The notes beneath the pieces were generated by a model. It was not told where the DNA came from and did not search any database. It saw only the letters and a program-made list of their open reading frames with translations. The position numbers and the translations under genes are program-made. This document shows positions 25,229 through 34,357 of a stretch of DNA of 64,000 bases, piece by piece. Every line of letters starts with the position of its first letter. Positions within the stretch are counted from its first letter, which is position 1. Source of the stretch: Burkholderiales bacterium 67-32 (GTDB lineage: Bacteria > Pseudomonadota > Gammaproteobacteria > Burkholderiales > Burkholderiaceae_B); the NCBI GenBank assembly GCA_001898625.1, contig MKUP01000026.1, forward strand, positions 293,689 through 357,688, written 5' to 3'.

Positions 25229-27312
25229 GCGGTCGCAGCCTGAAGCTGGGAGGGCTGGAGTTCAATTCGGCGCAGTTGCGCGAACTGGGCATGCCGGCCT
25301 TCATCCTGCTCGTGCTGGGGATGATGCTGCTGCCCCTGCCGCCGCTGATGCTGGACTTGCTGTTCACCTTCAACATCGCGATCTCGCTGCTGGTGCTGAT
25401 GGTGGCCACTTACACGAAGCGGCCGCTGGACTTCGCGGTTTTTCCCAGCGTGATCCTGGTCACCACGCTGCTGCGCCTGTCGCTGAACGTGGCGTCCACG
25501 CGGGTGGTGCTGTTGCACGGGCACAGCGGTCCCGACGCCGCGGGCAAGGTGATCGAGGCCTTCGGGCAGTTCCTGGTGGGCGGCAACTTTGCCGTGGGCG
25601 TGGTCGTGTTCCTGGTGCTGGTCATCATCAACTTCGTCGTGGTCACCAAGGGCGCGGGCCGCATCGCCGAGGTCTCGGCCCGGTTCACGCTGGATGCCAT
25701 GCCGGGCAAGCAGATGGCGATCGACGCCGACCTGAACGCCGGGCTGATCGACGAGGCCACCGCCCGCAAGCGCCGTACCGACGTGGCACAGGAGGCCGAT
25801 TTCTACGGCGCGATGGACGGCGCCTCGAAGTTCGTGCGCGGAGATGCCATCGCCGGCATCCTGATCCTGTTCGTGAACATCATCGGCGGACTGTTGATCG
25901 GCGTGGGCCAGCATGATCTGAGCTTCGCGGAAGCCGGACGCGCCTACGTGCTGTTGTCCATCGGCGACGGCCTGGTCGCGCAGGTGCCGGCGCTGCTGGT
26001 CTCCATCGCCGCCGGCCTGATCGTGTCCCGGGTGGGCGAGGGCGAGGACATCGGCACCGAGGTGGGCAAGCAGTTGCTCGGCACGCCGCAGGCGATCGCC
26101 CTGTCGGCCGCGATCATCGGCATGCTGGGCCTGGTGCCGGGCATGCCCAATCTGGCGTTCCTGACCCTGGCGGCGGGCCTGGGCGGCTTGTCCTGGCGCG
26201 TGGCGCGGCAGCGCCGGCGCCAGGCCGAGACGGCCGCCGCGCCGCCCGTGGTGGACGAGCCGGCCGAGGCGCAAGAGGCCAGCTGGGACGACGTCACCCA
26301 GGTCGATACGGTGGGACTGGAGGTCGGCTACCGGCTCATTCCGCTGGTGGACAAGACCGGCGACGGCGACCTGCTGAAACGCATCAAGGCCCTGCGCAAG
26401 AAGTTCGCCCAGGACGTCGGCTTCCTACCGGCGGCGGTACATATCCGCGACAACCTCGAGCTGCGTCCCGGGGGCTACCGCATCACCCTCAAGGGCGTGG
26501 CGATCGGCGAGGGCGAGGTGCAGACCGGTGGCTTCCTGGCCATCAATCCTGGCCGCGTGACGCGCGAAATCCCGGGCTCGCCCACGCGGGACCCGGCGTT
26601 CGGGCTGCCGGCGCTGTGGATCGAGGCCACCGCGCGCGAGGCGGCGCAGGCGGCCGGCTATACCGTGGTCGACATCGGCACCGTCATCGCCACCCATCTT
26701 TCCCATCTCCTGCACAACCATGCCGCGGATCTGCTGGGCCGCGCCGAGCTGCAGGCGCTGTGCGACCACTTCACGCGCGGTACGCCCAAGCTGCTGGAAG
26801 ACCTGGTGCCCAAGCTGATCTCGATGGCCACGCTGCAGCGGGTCCTGCAATCGCTGCTGGACGAAGGGGTGCACATCCGCGACTTCGGCACCATCGTCGA
26901 GACCTTGTCCGAGCACGCGGTCCATACCCAGGATCCGGTCGAGCTGGTGGGCGCCGTGCGGGTTGCGCTGGGGCGCGCCATCACCCAGGGCATTTTCGGC
27001 GCCAACGGCGAAGTCGACGTGCTGGCGCTGGACCCCGAGCTGGAACGCATACTCCAGACCATCAGTTCCAAGGCGGGCGAGATCGGCGCCATCGAACCCG
27101 GCCTGGCCGAGCGCCTGCTGAGCGAAGCCGCGGCCGCGGTCGAGAAGATGGATGCCGTGGGCAAGCCCGCCGCGCTGCTCGTACCCGACCGCCTGCGCCT
27201 GGCGCTGGCGCGCTTCTTCCGCCGTTCCGTGCCGCGCCTGAAGGTGCTGGCGCATTCCGAAATTCCCGAGTCCCGCCTGATCCGCGTCGCGTTGACGCTG
27301 GGAGGGCGTTGA
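25225..27312 (+). CDS. flhA: Flagellar export protein FlhA
   Basis: FlhA forms the nonameric export gate ring that receives chaperone-substrate complexes. The 695 residues contain eight membrane spans in the first 320 or so. The conserved FHIPEP region is present (RFTLDAMPGKQMAIDADLNAGLID near 150-175), followed by a large cytoplasmic domain to the end. It overlaps flhB (ATGA) and leads, after 37 bases, to flhF. Confidence 0.97.
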   Translation: MSGRSLKLGGLEFNSAQLRELGMPAFILLVLGMMLLPLPPLMLDLLFTFNIAISLLVLMVATYTKRPLDFAVFPSVILVTTLLRLSLNVASTRVVLLHGHSGPDAAGKVIEAFGQFLVGGNFAVGVVVFLVLVIINFVVVTKGAGRIAEVSARFTLDAMPGKQMAIDADLNAGLIDEATARKRRTDVAQEADFYGAMDGASKFVRGDAIAGILILFVNIIGGLLIGVGQHDLSFAEAGRAYVLLSIGDGLVAQVPALLVSIAAGLIVSRVGEGEDIGTEVGKQLLGTPQAIALSAAIIGMLGLVPGMPNLAFLTLAAGLGGLSWRVARQRRRQAETAAAPPVVDEPAEAQEASWDDVTQVDTVGLEVGYRLIPLVDKTGDGDLLKRIKALRKKFAQDVGFLPAAVHIRDNLELRPGGYRITLKGVAIGEGEVQTGGFLAINPGRVTREIPGSPTRDPAFGLPALWIEATAREAAQAAGYTVVDIGTVIATHLSHLLHNHAADLLGRAELQALCDHFTRGTPKLLEDLVPKLISMATLQRVLQSLLDEGVHIRDFGTIVETLSEHAVHTQDPVELVGAVRVALGRAITQGIFGANGEVDVLALDPELERILQTISSKAGEIGAIEPGLAERLLSEAAAAVEKMDAVGKPAALLVPDRLRLALARFFRRSVPRLKVLAHSEIPESRLIRVALTLGGR

Positions 27313-27349
27313 GCATGTCCATTCCTTCTAGCCTCCAGGTGCCCGCCCC

Positions 27350-28984
27350 ATGAAGTTCCGCAAATTCATCGCTGCCTCCACGCGGGATTGCCTGCGCATG
27401 ATGCGCGAGGCGCTGGGTGCCGATGCCATGATCGTGTCGACCCGGCGCACCACGGCGGGGGTCGAGGTGGTCGGCATCCGCGCGCAGGACATGCCCACGG
27501 CCGACGAAGTCGGGGGCGAAGTGGCCCAGGCGGCCGTCGCTTCCGCGCCGGTGGCCGACGCTCCCCGGGAGGAGCCGGCGGTCCGGCCGGCCCTGTGGGA
27601 CGACATGGAAGACGAATCCGTGCGCCTGTCGCCGGCGGCCCGCGTGCTGGCGCTGCATGACGAGACGGCCGAGCGCGAGGCTCCGGTTGTCCAGGTGCCA
27701 CCGGAAGCCGCCGCATCGGAACCGCCGCGCGCCGAGTGGCCGCGTTTGAAGGAAGGGCAGATTTCGCATCTGGTACGCGCGGGCGGCGACTATGCCGATC
27801 CGGCGCATGCCATGGCGGTGGCCGCCGCCGACGGCGGCGCGGACAAGCCCGTGCTGCGCCTGGGCGTGAGCCGCCCGCCCGCGGACAAGCGCGCCGCCCC
27901 GCGCACAGGCGGGCCCGCCGAGCGTCCGGCCAAGCCCGCCGGGCCGACCGCGCCCGCCAGGCCGGCGACACCCGCCGCGGTGACGGCCCGGCTGGACGAG
28001 CAGGATCGCGCCGAGCTGGCGAGCCGGGTAGCCGATCCCATCGTCAGCGAGATGCGGTCCATGCGCGACTGGCTGGCTCACCAGATGGATGCGATGGCCT
28101 GGCGCGACAGCACCCAGCGCCATCCGCTGCGCCGCGAATTGTGGCGGCGCATGGTCGATTGCGGTTTCACGCCGGAACTGGCGCGCAGCGTTGCCTCGCG
28201 CCTGCCGGCCACGCATGGGGTGGACGAGGTCGATCGGTGGCTGGCCGAGGTGCTGGTTCGCAACCTGGCCTGCGTCGACGCCGAGGCCAGCATCGTCGCC
28301 CAAGGCGGGCGCTATGCCATCGTCGGCCCCACGGGCGTGGGCAAGACGACCACCACTGCCAAGATCGCCGCCCACTGCGTGGTCAGGTACGGCGCCGGCG
28401 CGCTGGGGCTGATCTCGACCGACCAGAACCGCATCGGCGCGGTGGACCAGCTCCATACCTTCGGTCGCATCCTCGGCGTGGAGGTCTATGCCGCGAAGGG
28501 CGCGAGCGACCTCGATGTCCTGCTGGCCAGCATGACGGACCGCAAGCTGGTGCTGATCGACACGGCGGGCGTGAGCCAGCGTGATACGCAGATGGCGCGC
28601 CACCTGCAGGCCATCTCCGGGGAAGGCGTCAAGCGGCTGCTGGTGATACCCGGCGGTTCGCATGCCGAGCAGGCCGAGGACATCGTGAACGGCTACTCGG
28701 CCGGCGGACTGGCGGGCATGGTGGTGTCCAAGCTGGACGAGGCCGTGCGCCTGGGCGGCGTACTGGACGCGGCCATCCGCCATCGCGTGCCGCTGCACTA
28801 CATGACCAATGGCCAGCGCGTGCCCGAGGACATCCATGTCGCCAACGCGCGGCTGCTGGTGCACCGGGCGCTGCGCGTGCGCAATGCGCCGGTGTTCGCG
28901 CTGGAGGCCGAGGAGCTCGACTGGGCGTGCGCGCCCGCGGTGCCGGCGATGGAGCCCGCGCCGTCGCAGCCGGCGCAGGCCTGA
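27350..28984 (+). CDS. flhF: Flagellar biosynthesis GTPase FlhF
   Basis: FlhF is an SRP-type GTPase that helps place and number flagella. The N-terminus is conserved (MKFRKFIAASTRDCLRMMREALGADAMIVSTR). A long Pro/Ala-rich linker runs to about residue 210. The NG domain has P-loop GPTGVGKTTTTAK near 326, DTAG near 405 and SKLDEA near 462 for guanine recognition. The 544-residue length is long for the family because of the linker. No flhG (fleN/ylxH) follows: fliA comes next, so the usual FlhF-FlhG pair is broken here. Confidence 0.95.
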   Translation: MKFRKFIAASTRDCLRMMREALGADAMIVSTRRTTAGVEVVGIRAQDMPTADEVGGEVAQAAVASAPVADAPREEPAVRPALWDDMEDESVRLSPAARVLALHDETAEREAPVVQVPPEAAASEPPRAEWPRLKEGQISHLVRAGGDYADPAHAMAVAAADGGADKPVLRLGVSRPPADKRAAPRTGGPAERPAKPAGPTAPARPATPAAVTARLDEQDRAELASRVADPIVSEMRSMRDWLAHQMDAMAWRDSTQRHPLRRELWRRMVDCGFTPELARSVASRLPATHGVDEVDRWLAEVLVRNLACVDAEASIVAQGGRYAIVGPTGVGKTTTTAKIAAHCVVRYGAGALGLISTDQNRIGAVDQLHTFGRILGVEVYAAKGASDLDVLLASMTDRKLVLIDTAGVSQRDTQMARHLQAISGEGVKRLLVIPGGSHAEQAEDIVNGYSAGGLAGMVVSKLDEAVRLGGVLDAAIRHRVPLHYMTNGQRVPEDIHVANARLLVHRALRVRNAPVFALEAEELDWACAPAVPAMEPAPSQPAQA

Positions 28985-29037
28985 GCATGAGGCCCATGTA
29001 TTTGTGTATTTCCGCTCCGAATTTTCGCGAGAGATGA

Positions 29038-29760
29038 ATGTATACGCGTGAAGGAACCCTGGCGCGCGAGTCGAACGTCGAACAGTACGTGCCCATGGTG
29101 CGCCGCATGGCCCATCACATGGTGGCGCGGCTGCCCGCCAGCGTACAGATCGAGGACCTGATCCAGGCCGGCATGCTGGGCCTGCTGGATGCGCTCGGCC
29201 GCTTCGAGGAAGGACTGGGCGCGCAGTTCGAGACCTACGCCACCCAGCGCATACGCGGCGCGATGCTGGATGAACTGCGCCGGGGTGACTGGCTGCCGCG
29301 CAGCGTTCGGCAGGTCCAGCGCAAGATCGAGGCGGCCATGCATCGCAGCGAGCAGAAGCTGGGCCGCTCGCCCACCGACACCGAGATGGCGGCCGAACTC
29401 GAGGTGGAGCTGGGCGAATACCAGCAGATGCTGGCCGATGCCCGGGGCGTGCAGCTGTTCCATTACGAAGACCTGGACAGCGGCGAGGACACCGATGACT
29501 ACCTGGACCGGCACATGCCGGCCGACGGCGCGGGCGACCCTCAGGCCAGGCTGTCGGACCGCCGTTTCCGCGAAGCCGTGGTCCACGGCATCGAGCGCCT
29601 GCCCGAGCGAGAGAAGCTGGTAATGGGTATGTACTACGAGCAGGACATGAACTTCAAGGAGATCGCCGCGGTGCTGGGCGTGACCGAATCGCGGATCTGC
29701 CAGCTGCATTCGCAGGCGGTGTCGCGTCTGCGAACACGCCTGAAGGAGTGGGGGCGCTAG
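29038..29760 (+). CDS. fliA: RNA polymerase sigma factor FliA (sigma-28)
   Basis: FliA directs polymerase to late flagellar and chemotaxis promoters. The 240 residues contain region 2 (VPMVRRMAHHMVARLPASVQIEDLIQAGMLGLLDALGRFE..., FETYATQRIRGAMLDELRRGDW), region 3 (RSPTDTEMAAELEVELGEYQQML) and region 4 with a helix-turn-helix (MNFKEIAAVLGVTESRICQLHSQAVSRLR). It ends the flhB-flhA-flhF transcript. Its antagonist FlgM is encoded convergently nearby (30132-30422). Confidence 0.98.
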   Translation: MYTREGTLARESNVEQYVPMVRRMAHHMVARLPASVQIEDLIQAGMLGLLDALGRFEEGLGAQFETYATQRIRGAMLDELRRGDWLPRSVRQVQRKIEAAMHRSEQKLGRSPTDTEMAAELEVELGEYQQMLADARGVQLFHYEDLDSGEDTDDYLDRHMPADGAGDPQARLSDRRFREAVVHGIERLPEREKLVMGMYYEQDMNFKEIAAVLGVTESRICQLHSQAVSRLRTRLKEWGR

Positions 29761-29778
29761 CCGCCGGCGTGCAGCCGG

Positions 29779-30135
29779 TCAGCGCGACAACTGGCCGGAG
29801 GCGGAGTAGGACAGATCGGCGCCGCTGATGCGCGCCAGCGCCGCGTAGCGGGCCGAGGCCGATACGGTATTGAGCGTGGACAGTTCCACGCCGATCTTCA
29901 GCGGATGCGCCGCTTCGGCCAGGCGTTCACGCCAGGCCTGACGCACTTCCGGCTGTGCCGATTGCAGGCCGGGCAGGGCGCGCGGGATCGCGCGCTGCAC
30001 TTCGAGCACGCACAGGCTCAGGTCCTGGGTGGCGGCATCGATGCGTTGGGTGTCCGAGCCGGCGACGGCCTGTGCCAGCGTCTTGCCGGCGGCGCTGCAG
30101 CGTTCGACGATTTGCGAGAATTCCTCGGGAGTCAT
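29779..30135 (-). CDS. flgN: Flagellar export chaperone FlgN
   Basis: FlgN is the chaperone for hook-filament junction proteins FlgK and FlgL. The 118-residue protein is all-helical and Ala/Glu-rich (FSQIVERCSAAGKTLAQAVAGSDTQRIDAATQDLSLCVLEVQRAI...). It has no strong fingerprint, so the call rests on length, composition and its place directly after flgM (4-base overlap). It converges on fliA, whose stop is 18 bases away. Confidence 0.87.
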   Translation of the reverse strand: MTPEEFSQIVERCSAAGKTLAQAVAGSDTQRIDAATQDLSLCVLEVQRAIPRALPGLQSAQPEVRQAWRERLAEAAHPLKIGVELSTLNTVSASARYAALARISGADLSYSASGQLSR

Positions 30136-30422
30136 GACTGGCGCGCCAGGCCGCTTTCGATTTCCAGCAGGCGGTCGGCCACGACCTCGGCGTTCACGGT
30201 GAATTCGCCGTTGCGGATGGCCTGCTTGATGCGCTCGACGTTCTCGGCATTGAAGGGGGCTTCGCCCGCCGACAACTGGCTGGTGGCCAGGGCCGACAGC
30301 TGGACCTGGTCGAGTTCCGATCCGCCCGCAGACGCCGGGGCGGGCGTAGCGGGGCGGGCTTCCGTGCCCTGGGCGGGGCGGGAAACCTTGATTGAATCGG
30401 GACCCTTTTGCGTGATCTTCAC
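30132..30422 (-). CDS. flgM: Anti-sigma-28 factor FlgM
   Basis: FlgM binds FliA until the hook is finished and FlgM is exported. The 96-residue protein has a disordered Ala/Pro-rich first half. The conserved C-terminal FliA-binding helices follow (LDQVQLSALATSQLSAGEAPFNAENVERIKQAIRNGEFTVNAEVVADRLLEIE). I chose the GTG at 30422 (KITQKGPDSIK), with GGA six bases upstream; a GTG at 30428 is also possible. A perfect-spacing sigma-28 promoter at 30482-30508 makes flgM autoregulated through its own target. Confidence 0.95.
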   Translation of the reverse strand: MKITQKGPDSIKVSRPAQGTEARPATPAPASAGGSELDQVQLSALATSQLSAGEAPFNAENVERIKQAIRNGEFTVNAEVVADRLLEIESGLARQS

Positions 30423-30481
30423 GTTCACTCCATCTTGCTGCCGCTGTGGGGTGGTCCAGCCAACCCCGGCAGATGAGGCAA

Positions 30482-30508
30482 TTATCGGCGCCTGCGCGCC
30501 GAACTTTA
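30482..30508 (-). promoter_or_regulatory. Sigma-28 promoter for flgMN
   Basis: On the minus strand: TAAAGTTC (7 of 8), exactly 11 bases, then GCCGATAA (8 of 8 to the FliA -10 consensus). It is the best FliA promoter in the window and sits about 60 bases upstream of flgM, in the flgA-flgM gap. Confidence 0.92.
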
Positions 30509-30581
30509 GCATCGGCGCGCCGGGCGTGGGCGTATTGCGCTACAGGATGTAAGCAGTGCGTGGCGATCCGGACGGCAGGCC

Positions 30582-31301
30582 CTAGAGGTTGACCTCGATT
30601 TCCCGGTCTTCGCGCAGGATGCCCGCCACCGTGCGGCCCGAGTCGAGCTGGACGCGCGCCGTCTGGCCCGGGCTGGCCGGGTTCAGCATCCGGCCGGTGG
30701 CCTTGATGACGAAGCCGGCGCCGTTCAGCACCACCTGGACGGGATCGCCCGGCCCCAGGTGGGCGCGCGACTGCACGGCGGTGGGCGGGATGGGTTCGCC
30801 CGCCTTGAGCGGGCGCGTGACGGTCGAGCCTTCGAGTTGGCGCGGATCGGTGGCGACGCCCCGGGGCCAGGCGGCCACGTTCACCTCGGCCAGCGACCAG
30901 TCGCTTTCGCGCAGCACGGTCCCAGCGGGCAGGGGGCGGCTGGGAACCGGTACGGGCACGAGCAGCGCCACTTCGGCCGGGATGCGGATCTGCCAGGGCT
31001 GGTGCGTACAGCGCAGGCCGATGGAGGTCTTGCCGGTGGGCCGGCCGCCGGCAGGCAGGAAGACCTGCGGCGCGCAGGGAGCCTGGGCGATGCGTTCGGC
31101 GGCCTGCTCCTGGATGTGGATGTCCAAGCGGCCTCCCAGCGTGGCGGCCGCGGCGGCGGCGCGCGCTTCCAGCAATTGCCGGCCGCGTTCGAGCAGGTCG
31201 GCGGTGGATGGCGAGGGGGCGGGCGTGTCCGCCCAGGCGGGAAGCTGCGCCAGGGCGGCCAGCAGGAGCGTCGCGGCGGCCGCGCGGCCGGACCGTTTCA
31301 T
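30582..31301 (-). CDS. flgA: P-ring assembly chaperone FlgA
   Basis: FlgA is a periplasmic chaperone for FlgI. The 239-residue precursor begins MKRSGRAAAATLLLAALAQLPAWA, a Sec signal peptide of about 24 residues. The SAF-type C-terminal domain follows (VPVPSRPLPAGTVLRESDWSLAEVN..., AVQSRAHLGPGDPVQVVLNGAGFVIKATGRMLNPASPGQTARVQ). It diverges from flgB; the 177-base gap (31302-31478) must hold promoters for both, but none could be identified by eye. Confidence 0.94.
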   Translation of the reverse strand: MKRSGRAAAATLLLAALAQLPAWADTPAPSPSTADLLERGRQLLEARAAAAAATLGGRLDIHIQEQAAERIAQAPCAPQVFLPAGGRPTGKTSIGLRCTHQPWQIRIPAEVALLVPVPVPSRPLPAGTVLRESDWSLAEVNVAAWPRGVATDPRQLEGSTVTRPLKAGEPIPPTAVQSRAHLGPGDPVQVVLNGAGFVIKATGRMLNPASPGQTARVQLDSGRTVAGILREDREIEVNL

Positions 31302-31478
31302 GGAGCGGATCTCCGGGATTCTCGAGGGACGCGACACTCTATCGCGCCCCGGGGGAGCGGAAGGTGAAAACAAGGATGAAAAAGAGGTCCTACTCCGCCT
31401 TTCTTCGTGGCAGGGAATCCGAATAATGGCAAGACCTGCGAAAAGGCCCGGCGCCCGCACGCAAGTACAGGAGGTCAT
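31302..31478. promoter_or_regulatory. Divergent flgA / flgB control region
   Basis: These 177 bases separate leftward flgA from the long rightward flgBCDEFGHIJ operon. By analogy it should contain FlhDC-dependent class II promoters. No sigma-28 boxes are seen. AGGAGG at 31469-31474 is the flgB ribosome site. Confidence 0.5.
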
Positions 31479-31898
31479 GTGATCAGCCGCATCGGCGACG
31501 AATTGATGTTCAACGCGCAAGCCCTGGAGCTGCGCGCCCGCCGCCAGGAGGTCCTGGCGGCCAACCTGGCCAATGCCGAGACGCCCAACTACAAGTCGCG
31601 GGACTTCGATTTCGGCACCGCGCTGCGGGCCGCCACGGGCGCGCCCGCGCCGGATGCCGCGCAGGCGCCGCTGCGGATGTCGGCCACGGATGCCCGGCAT
31701 CTGCGGGGCGATGCCGGGGACGGCCTGCCGGTGGCATTGAAGTACCGCACGCCCGCACAGGCCTCGATCGACGGCAACACCGTCGATCCCGACCTGGAGC
31801 GCACGCGGTTCGCCGACAACGCGCTGCGCTACGACGCCGCGCTGCGCATGCTGAACGGGCAGATACAAACGCTCCAGCGCGCGATCCAGAACAACTGA
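31479..31898 (+). CDS. flgB: Flagellar proximal rod protein FlgB
   Basis: FlgB is a proximal rod subunit. The 139 residues begin ISRIGDELMFNAQALELRARRQEVLAANLANAETPNYKSRDFDF, the rod-protein N-terminal motif, and end in the conserved coiled-coil helix (LRYDAALRMLNGQIQTLQRAIQNN). The GTG at 31479 is chosen because AGGAGG lies four bases upstream and because the preceding ATG is followed at once by TGA. It opens the flg operon. Confidence 0.94.
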   Translation: MISRIGDELMFNAQALELRARRQEVLAANLANAETPNYKSRDFDFGTALRAATGAPAPDAAQAPLRMSATDARHLRGDAGDGLPVALKYRTPAQASIDGNTVDPDLERTRFADNALRYDAALRMLNGQIQTLQRAIQNN

Positions 31899-31914
31899 AC
31901 GAGGCTGCATCCCC

Positions 31915-32325
31915 ATGTCCATGAGCAAGGCATTCGAGATCGCCGGTTCGGCGCTGACCGCCAACAGCCAGCGCCTGAGCGCGGTGGCCAGCAACCTCGC
32001 CAACGCCGAGAGCGTGAGCGGCCCGGACGGCCAGGTCTACCGCGGCCGCAAGGTGGTGTTCGAGTCCTATCTCGTGCCGGGCGCGGTGGCCGGCGGCAAC
32101 GGCGTGCGCGTGCGCGAGGTGCTGACCGATCCTTCGCCGCCCAAGCGCATCTACGATCCGAAGCACCCCATGGCCGATGCCGAGGGGTACATCAGCATGC
32201 CCAACGTCGAAGTCGTCGATGAAATGGTCGACATGATCGCCGCCTCGCGCGCCTACCAGACCAACGTCGAGGTTATGAACACCGCCAAGACCTTGATGCA
32301 GAAAACACTGACCCTGGGCACCTAG
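31915..32325 (+). CDS. flgC: Flagellar proximal rod protein FlgC
   Basis: FlgC is a rod subunit next to FlgB. The 136-residue protein has the rod motif SALTANSQRLSAVASNLANAESV, the central KVVFESYLVPG region and the conserved C-terminal helix VEVVDEMVDMIAASRAYQTNVEVMNTAKTLMQKTLTLG. It follows flgB by 16 bases and precedes flgD by 52. Confidence 0.97.
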   Translation: MSMSKAFEIAGSALTANSQRLSAVASNLANAESVSGPDGQVYRGRKVVFESYLVPGAVAGGNGVRVREVLTDPSPPKRIYDPKHPMADAEGYISMPNVEVVDEMVDMIAASRAYQTNVEVMNTAKTLMQKTLTLGT

Positions 32326-32377
32326 GCCCAGAAGCCGGGCCGCCCCGGGAACGGGTGGCCTCTAGCAAGGAATCCGC

Positions 32378-33037
32378 ATGGCCGTTTCCAACGTCAACAG
32401 CAACACCGGGGCCGGCGCCTCGGGCAGCTCCCTGGCCGCCTCGTCCGCCGAGGAGCTGTCCAACCGCTTCCTGACCATGCTCACCGCGCAGATGCGCAAC
32501 CAGGACCCGCTCAATCCGCTCGACAACGCCGAGCTGACCTCGCAACTGGCCCAGATCAGCACCGTCACAGGTATCAGCCAGCTCAACACGACCATGCAGT
32601 GGCTGGGCTACAGCATGGGCAGCCTGCAGGCCACCCAGGCGGCGTCGCTGATCGGCCGCAAGGTCATGCTGTCGGGCGACGGGATGACCCTGGCCGAGGG
32701 CAAGGCCGAAGGCGGCTATGTGCTGACCATCCCGGTCGAGGGCGCCGAACTGGTCGTGAAGAACGCCGATGGCGTCGAGGTCGCGCGCAAGACGCTGGCC
32801 GGCGTCGATGCCGGCGTGCATGCCTTCACCTGGGACGGCAAGAACGCGAAGGGCGAGACGCTGCCCGATGGCGACTACAAGTTCGAGGTGCAGGTCGGGC
32901 AGGGCACCCAGGTGGGCAACGCCCCGCCGCTGAGCGTGACCCAGATCACGTCGGTGCGGCCGTCCTCGGGCTCGACTACGGTCGTCGACGCCAAGGGCAA
33001 TCTCGTCAACCTGTCCGACGTCTACCAGGTCTGGTAG
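32378..33037 (+). CDS. flgD: Hook assembly scaffold protein FlgD
   Basis: FlgD caps the growing hook and is lost when the hook is complete. The 219-residue protein has the N-terminal export/cap region (LSNRFLTMLTAQMRNQDPLNPLDNAELTSQLAQISTVTGISQLN) and a FlgD Ig-like/Tudor-like C-terminal half (HAFTWDGKNAKGETLPDGDYKFEVQV). Length is normal for the family. Confidence 0.97.
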   Translation: MAVSNVNSNTGAGASGSSLAASSAEELSNRFLTMLTAQMRNQDPLNPLDNAELTSQLAQISTVTGISQLNTTMQWLGYSMGSLQATQAASLIGRKVMLSGDGMTLAEGKAEGGYVLTIPVEGAELVVKNADGVEVARKTLAGVDAGVHAFTWDGKNAKGETLPDGDYKFEVQVGQGTQVGNAPPLSVTQITSVRPSSGSTTVVDAKGNLVNLSDVYQVW

Positions 33038-33097
33038 CGCCTTGCGTCCCGCCCCGATTTCCCGGATACCGAACCAGATAGTGCAAGGAACCCTGCG

Positions 33098-34357
33098 ATG
33101 AGCTTCCAACAGGCATTGAGCGGCCTGAACGCCGCCGGCAAGAACCTCGACGTGATCGGCAACAACGTCGCCAACGCCAACACCGTGGGCTTCAAGGCCG
33201 CGCGGGCCGAATTCGCCGACGTCTATGCGTCGACGGTGCTCGGCACCTATTCCAACAACATCGGTATCGGTACCAAGCTCAATTCCGTCACGCAAATGTT
33301 CACCCAGGGCGCGATCTCGGTCACGTCCAATCCGTTCGACGTCGCCATCTCGGGAGAAGGCTTCTTCCGCATGGACAACGCCGGGTCCATCGTCTATTCG
33401 CGCAACGGCCAGTTCCACCTGGACGCCAACGGCTACGTGGTCAACGCCAACGGCCTGCGCCTGACGGGCTATGTCGCCGACGCCAACGGCAACATCAACA
33501 CCGCCCAGCCCCAGCCGCTGCGGTTGACGGTCAGCTCCATCGAGGCGCGCGGCACTTCCGAGGTGACGCAGGGCGCGGTGCTCGATTCCCGGGCCGACGC
33601 GATCGATCGCACCGCCCATCCATTCAGCCCCGACGACTCGAATACCTATACCCACGCCACGTCCATCGCGGTCTACGACTCGCTGGGCAACACGCACACC
33701 CTGTCCACGTTCTACGTGAAGCGCGCGCCGGGCCAGTGGGAGGTGTATACCGCGCTGAACGGCAAGGTGACCAACCCGGATACCGACGGCGACGGTGCCC
33801 CGGACGGCGCTCCGCTGGTGTTCGACGCGTCGGGCAAGATCGACCTGGCCGCCTCGAACAACGGCGTGTTCCAGGTCGACGTCGATGCCGCGACGCTGGG
33901 CACGGGCGCGACCGGTCTGAGCATCAACTACAACATGGCGGCCACCTCGCAGACCGGTCAGGCGTTCAGCAACGAATTGCAGCGCCAGGACGGCTACACC
34001 TCGGGCCGCCTGACCAGTTTCACGATCGACGAGAGCGGCATCCTGAAGGCCAACTACTCCAACCAGCAGTCGCGGGCACAAGGCCAGATCACGCTGGTGT
34101 CCTTCGTCAATCCGCAGGGCCTGGTCTCGGCGGGCAGCAATAACTTCCTGGAAACGATCCTGTCCGGCGGTCCGCGCATCGGCGTACCGGGTTCGAGCAA
34201 CTTCGGCACCGTGACCTCGGGCGCGCTGGAAGACGCCAACGTCGACCTGACCGGTGAACTGGTGAACATGATCACCGCCCAGCGGGTCTACCAGGCCAAC
34301 GCGCAGACGATCAAGACCCAGGATTCGTTGATGCAGACCCTGGTCAACATGCGCTGA
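33098..34357 (+). CDS. flgE: Flagellar hook protein FlgE
   Basis: FlgE polymerises into the hook. The 419 residues start MSFQQALSGLNAAGKNLDVIGNNVANANTVGFK. They include the FlgE central D1/D2 domains (YTHATSIAVYDSLGNTHTLSTFYVK) and end with the axial-protein helix VDLTGELVNMITAQRVYQANAQTIKTQDSLMQTLVNMR. The flgF start overlaps its stop by one base. Confidence 0.98.
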   Translation: MSFQQALSGLNAAGKNLDVIGNNVANANTVGFKAARAEFADVYASTVLGTYSNNIGIGTKLNSVTQMFTQGAISVTSNPFDVAISGEGFFRMDNAGSIVYSRNGQFHLDANGYVVNANGLRLTGYVADANGNINTAQPQPLRLTVSSIEARGTSEVTQGAVLDSRADAIDRTAHPFSPDDSNTYTHATSIAVYDSLGNTHTLSTFYVKRAPGQWEVYTALNGKVTNPDTDGDGAPDGAPLVFDASGKIDLAASNNGVFQVDVDAATLGTGATGLSINYNMAATSQTGQAFSNELQRQDGYTSGRLTSFTIDESGILKANYSNQQSRAQGQITLVSFVNPQGLVSAGSNNFLETILSGGPRIGVPGSSNFGTVTSGALEDANVDLTGELVNMITAQRVYQANAQTIKTQDSLMQTLVNMR

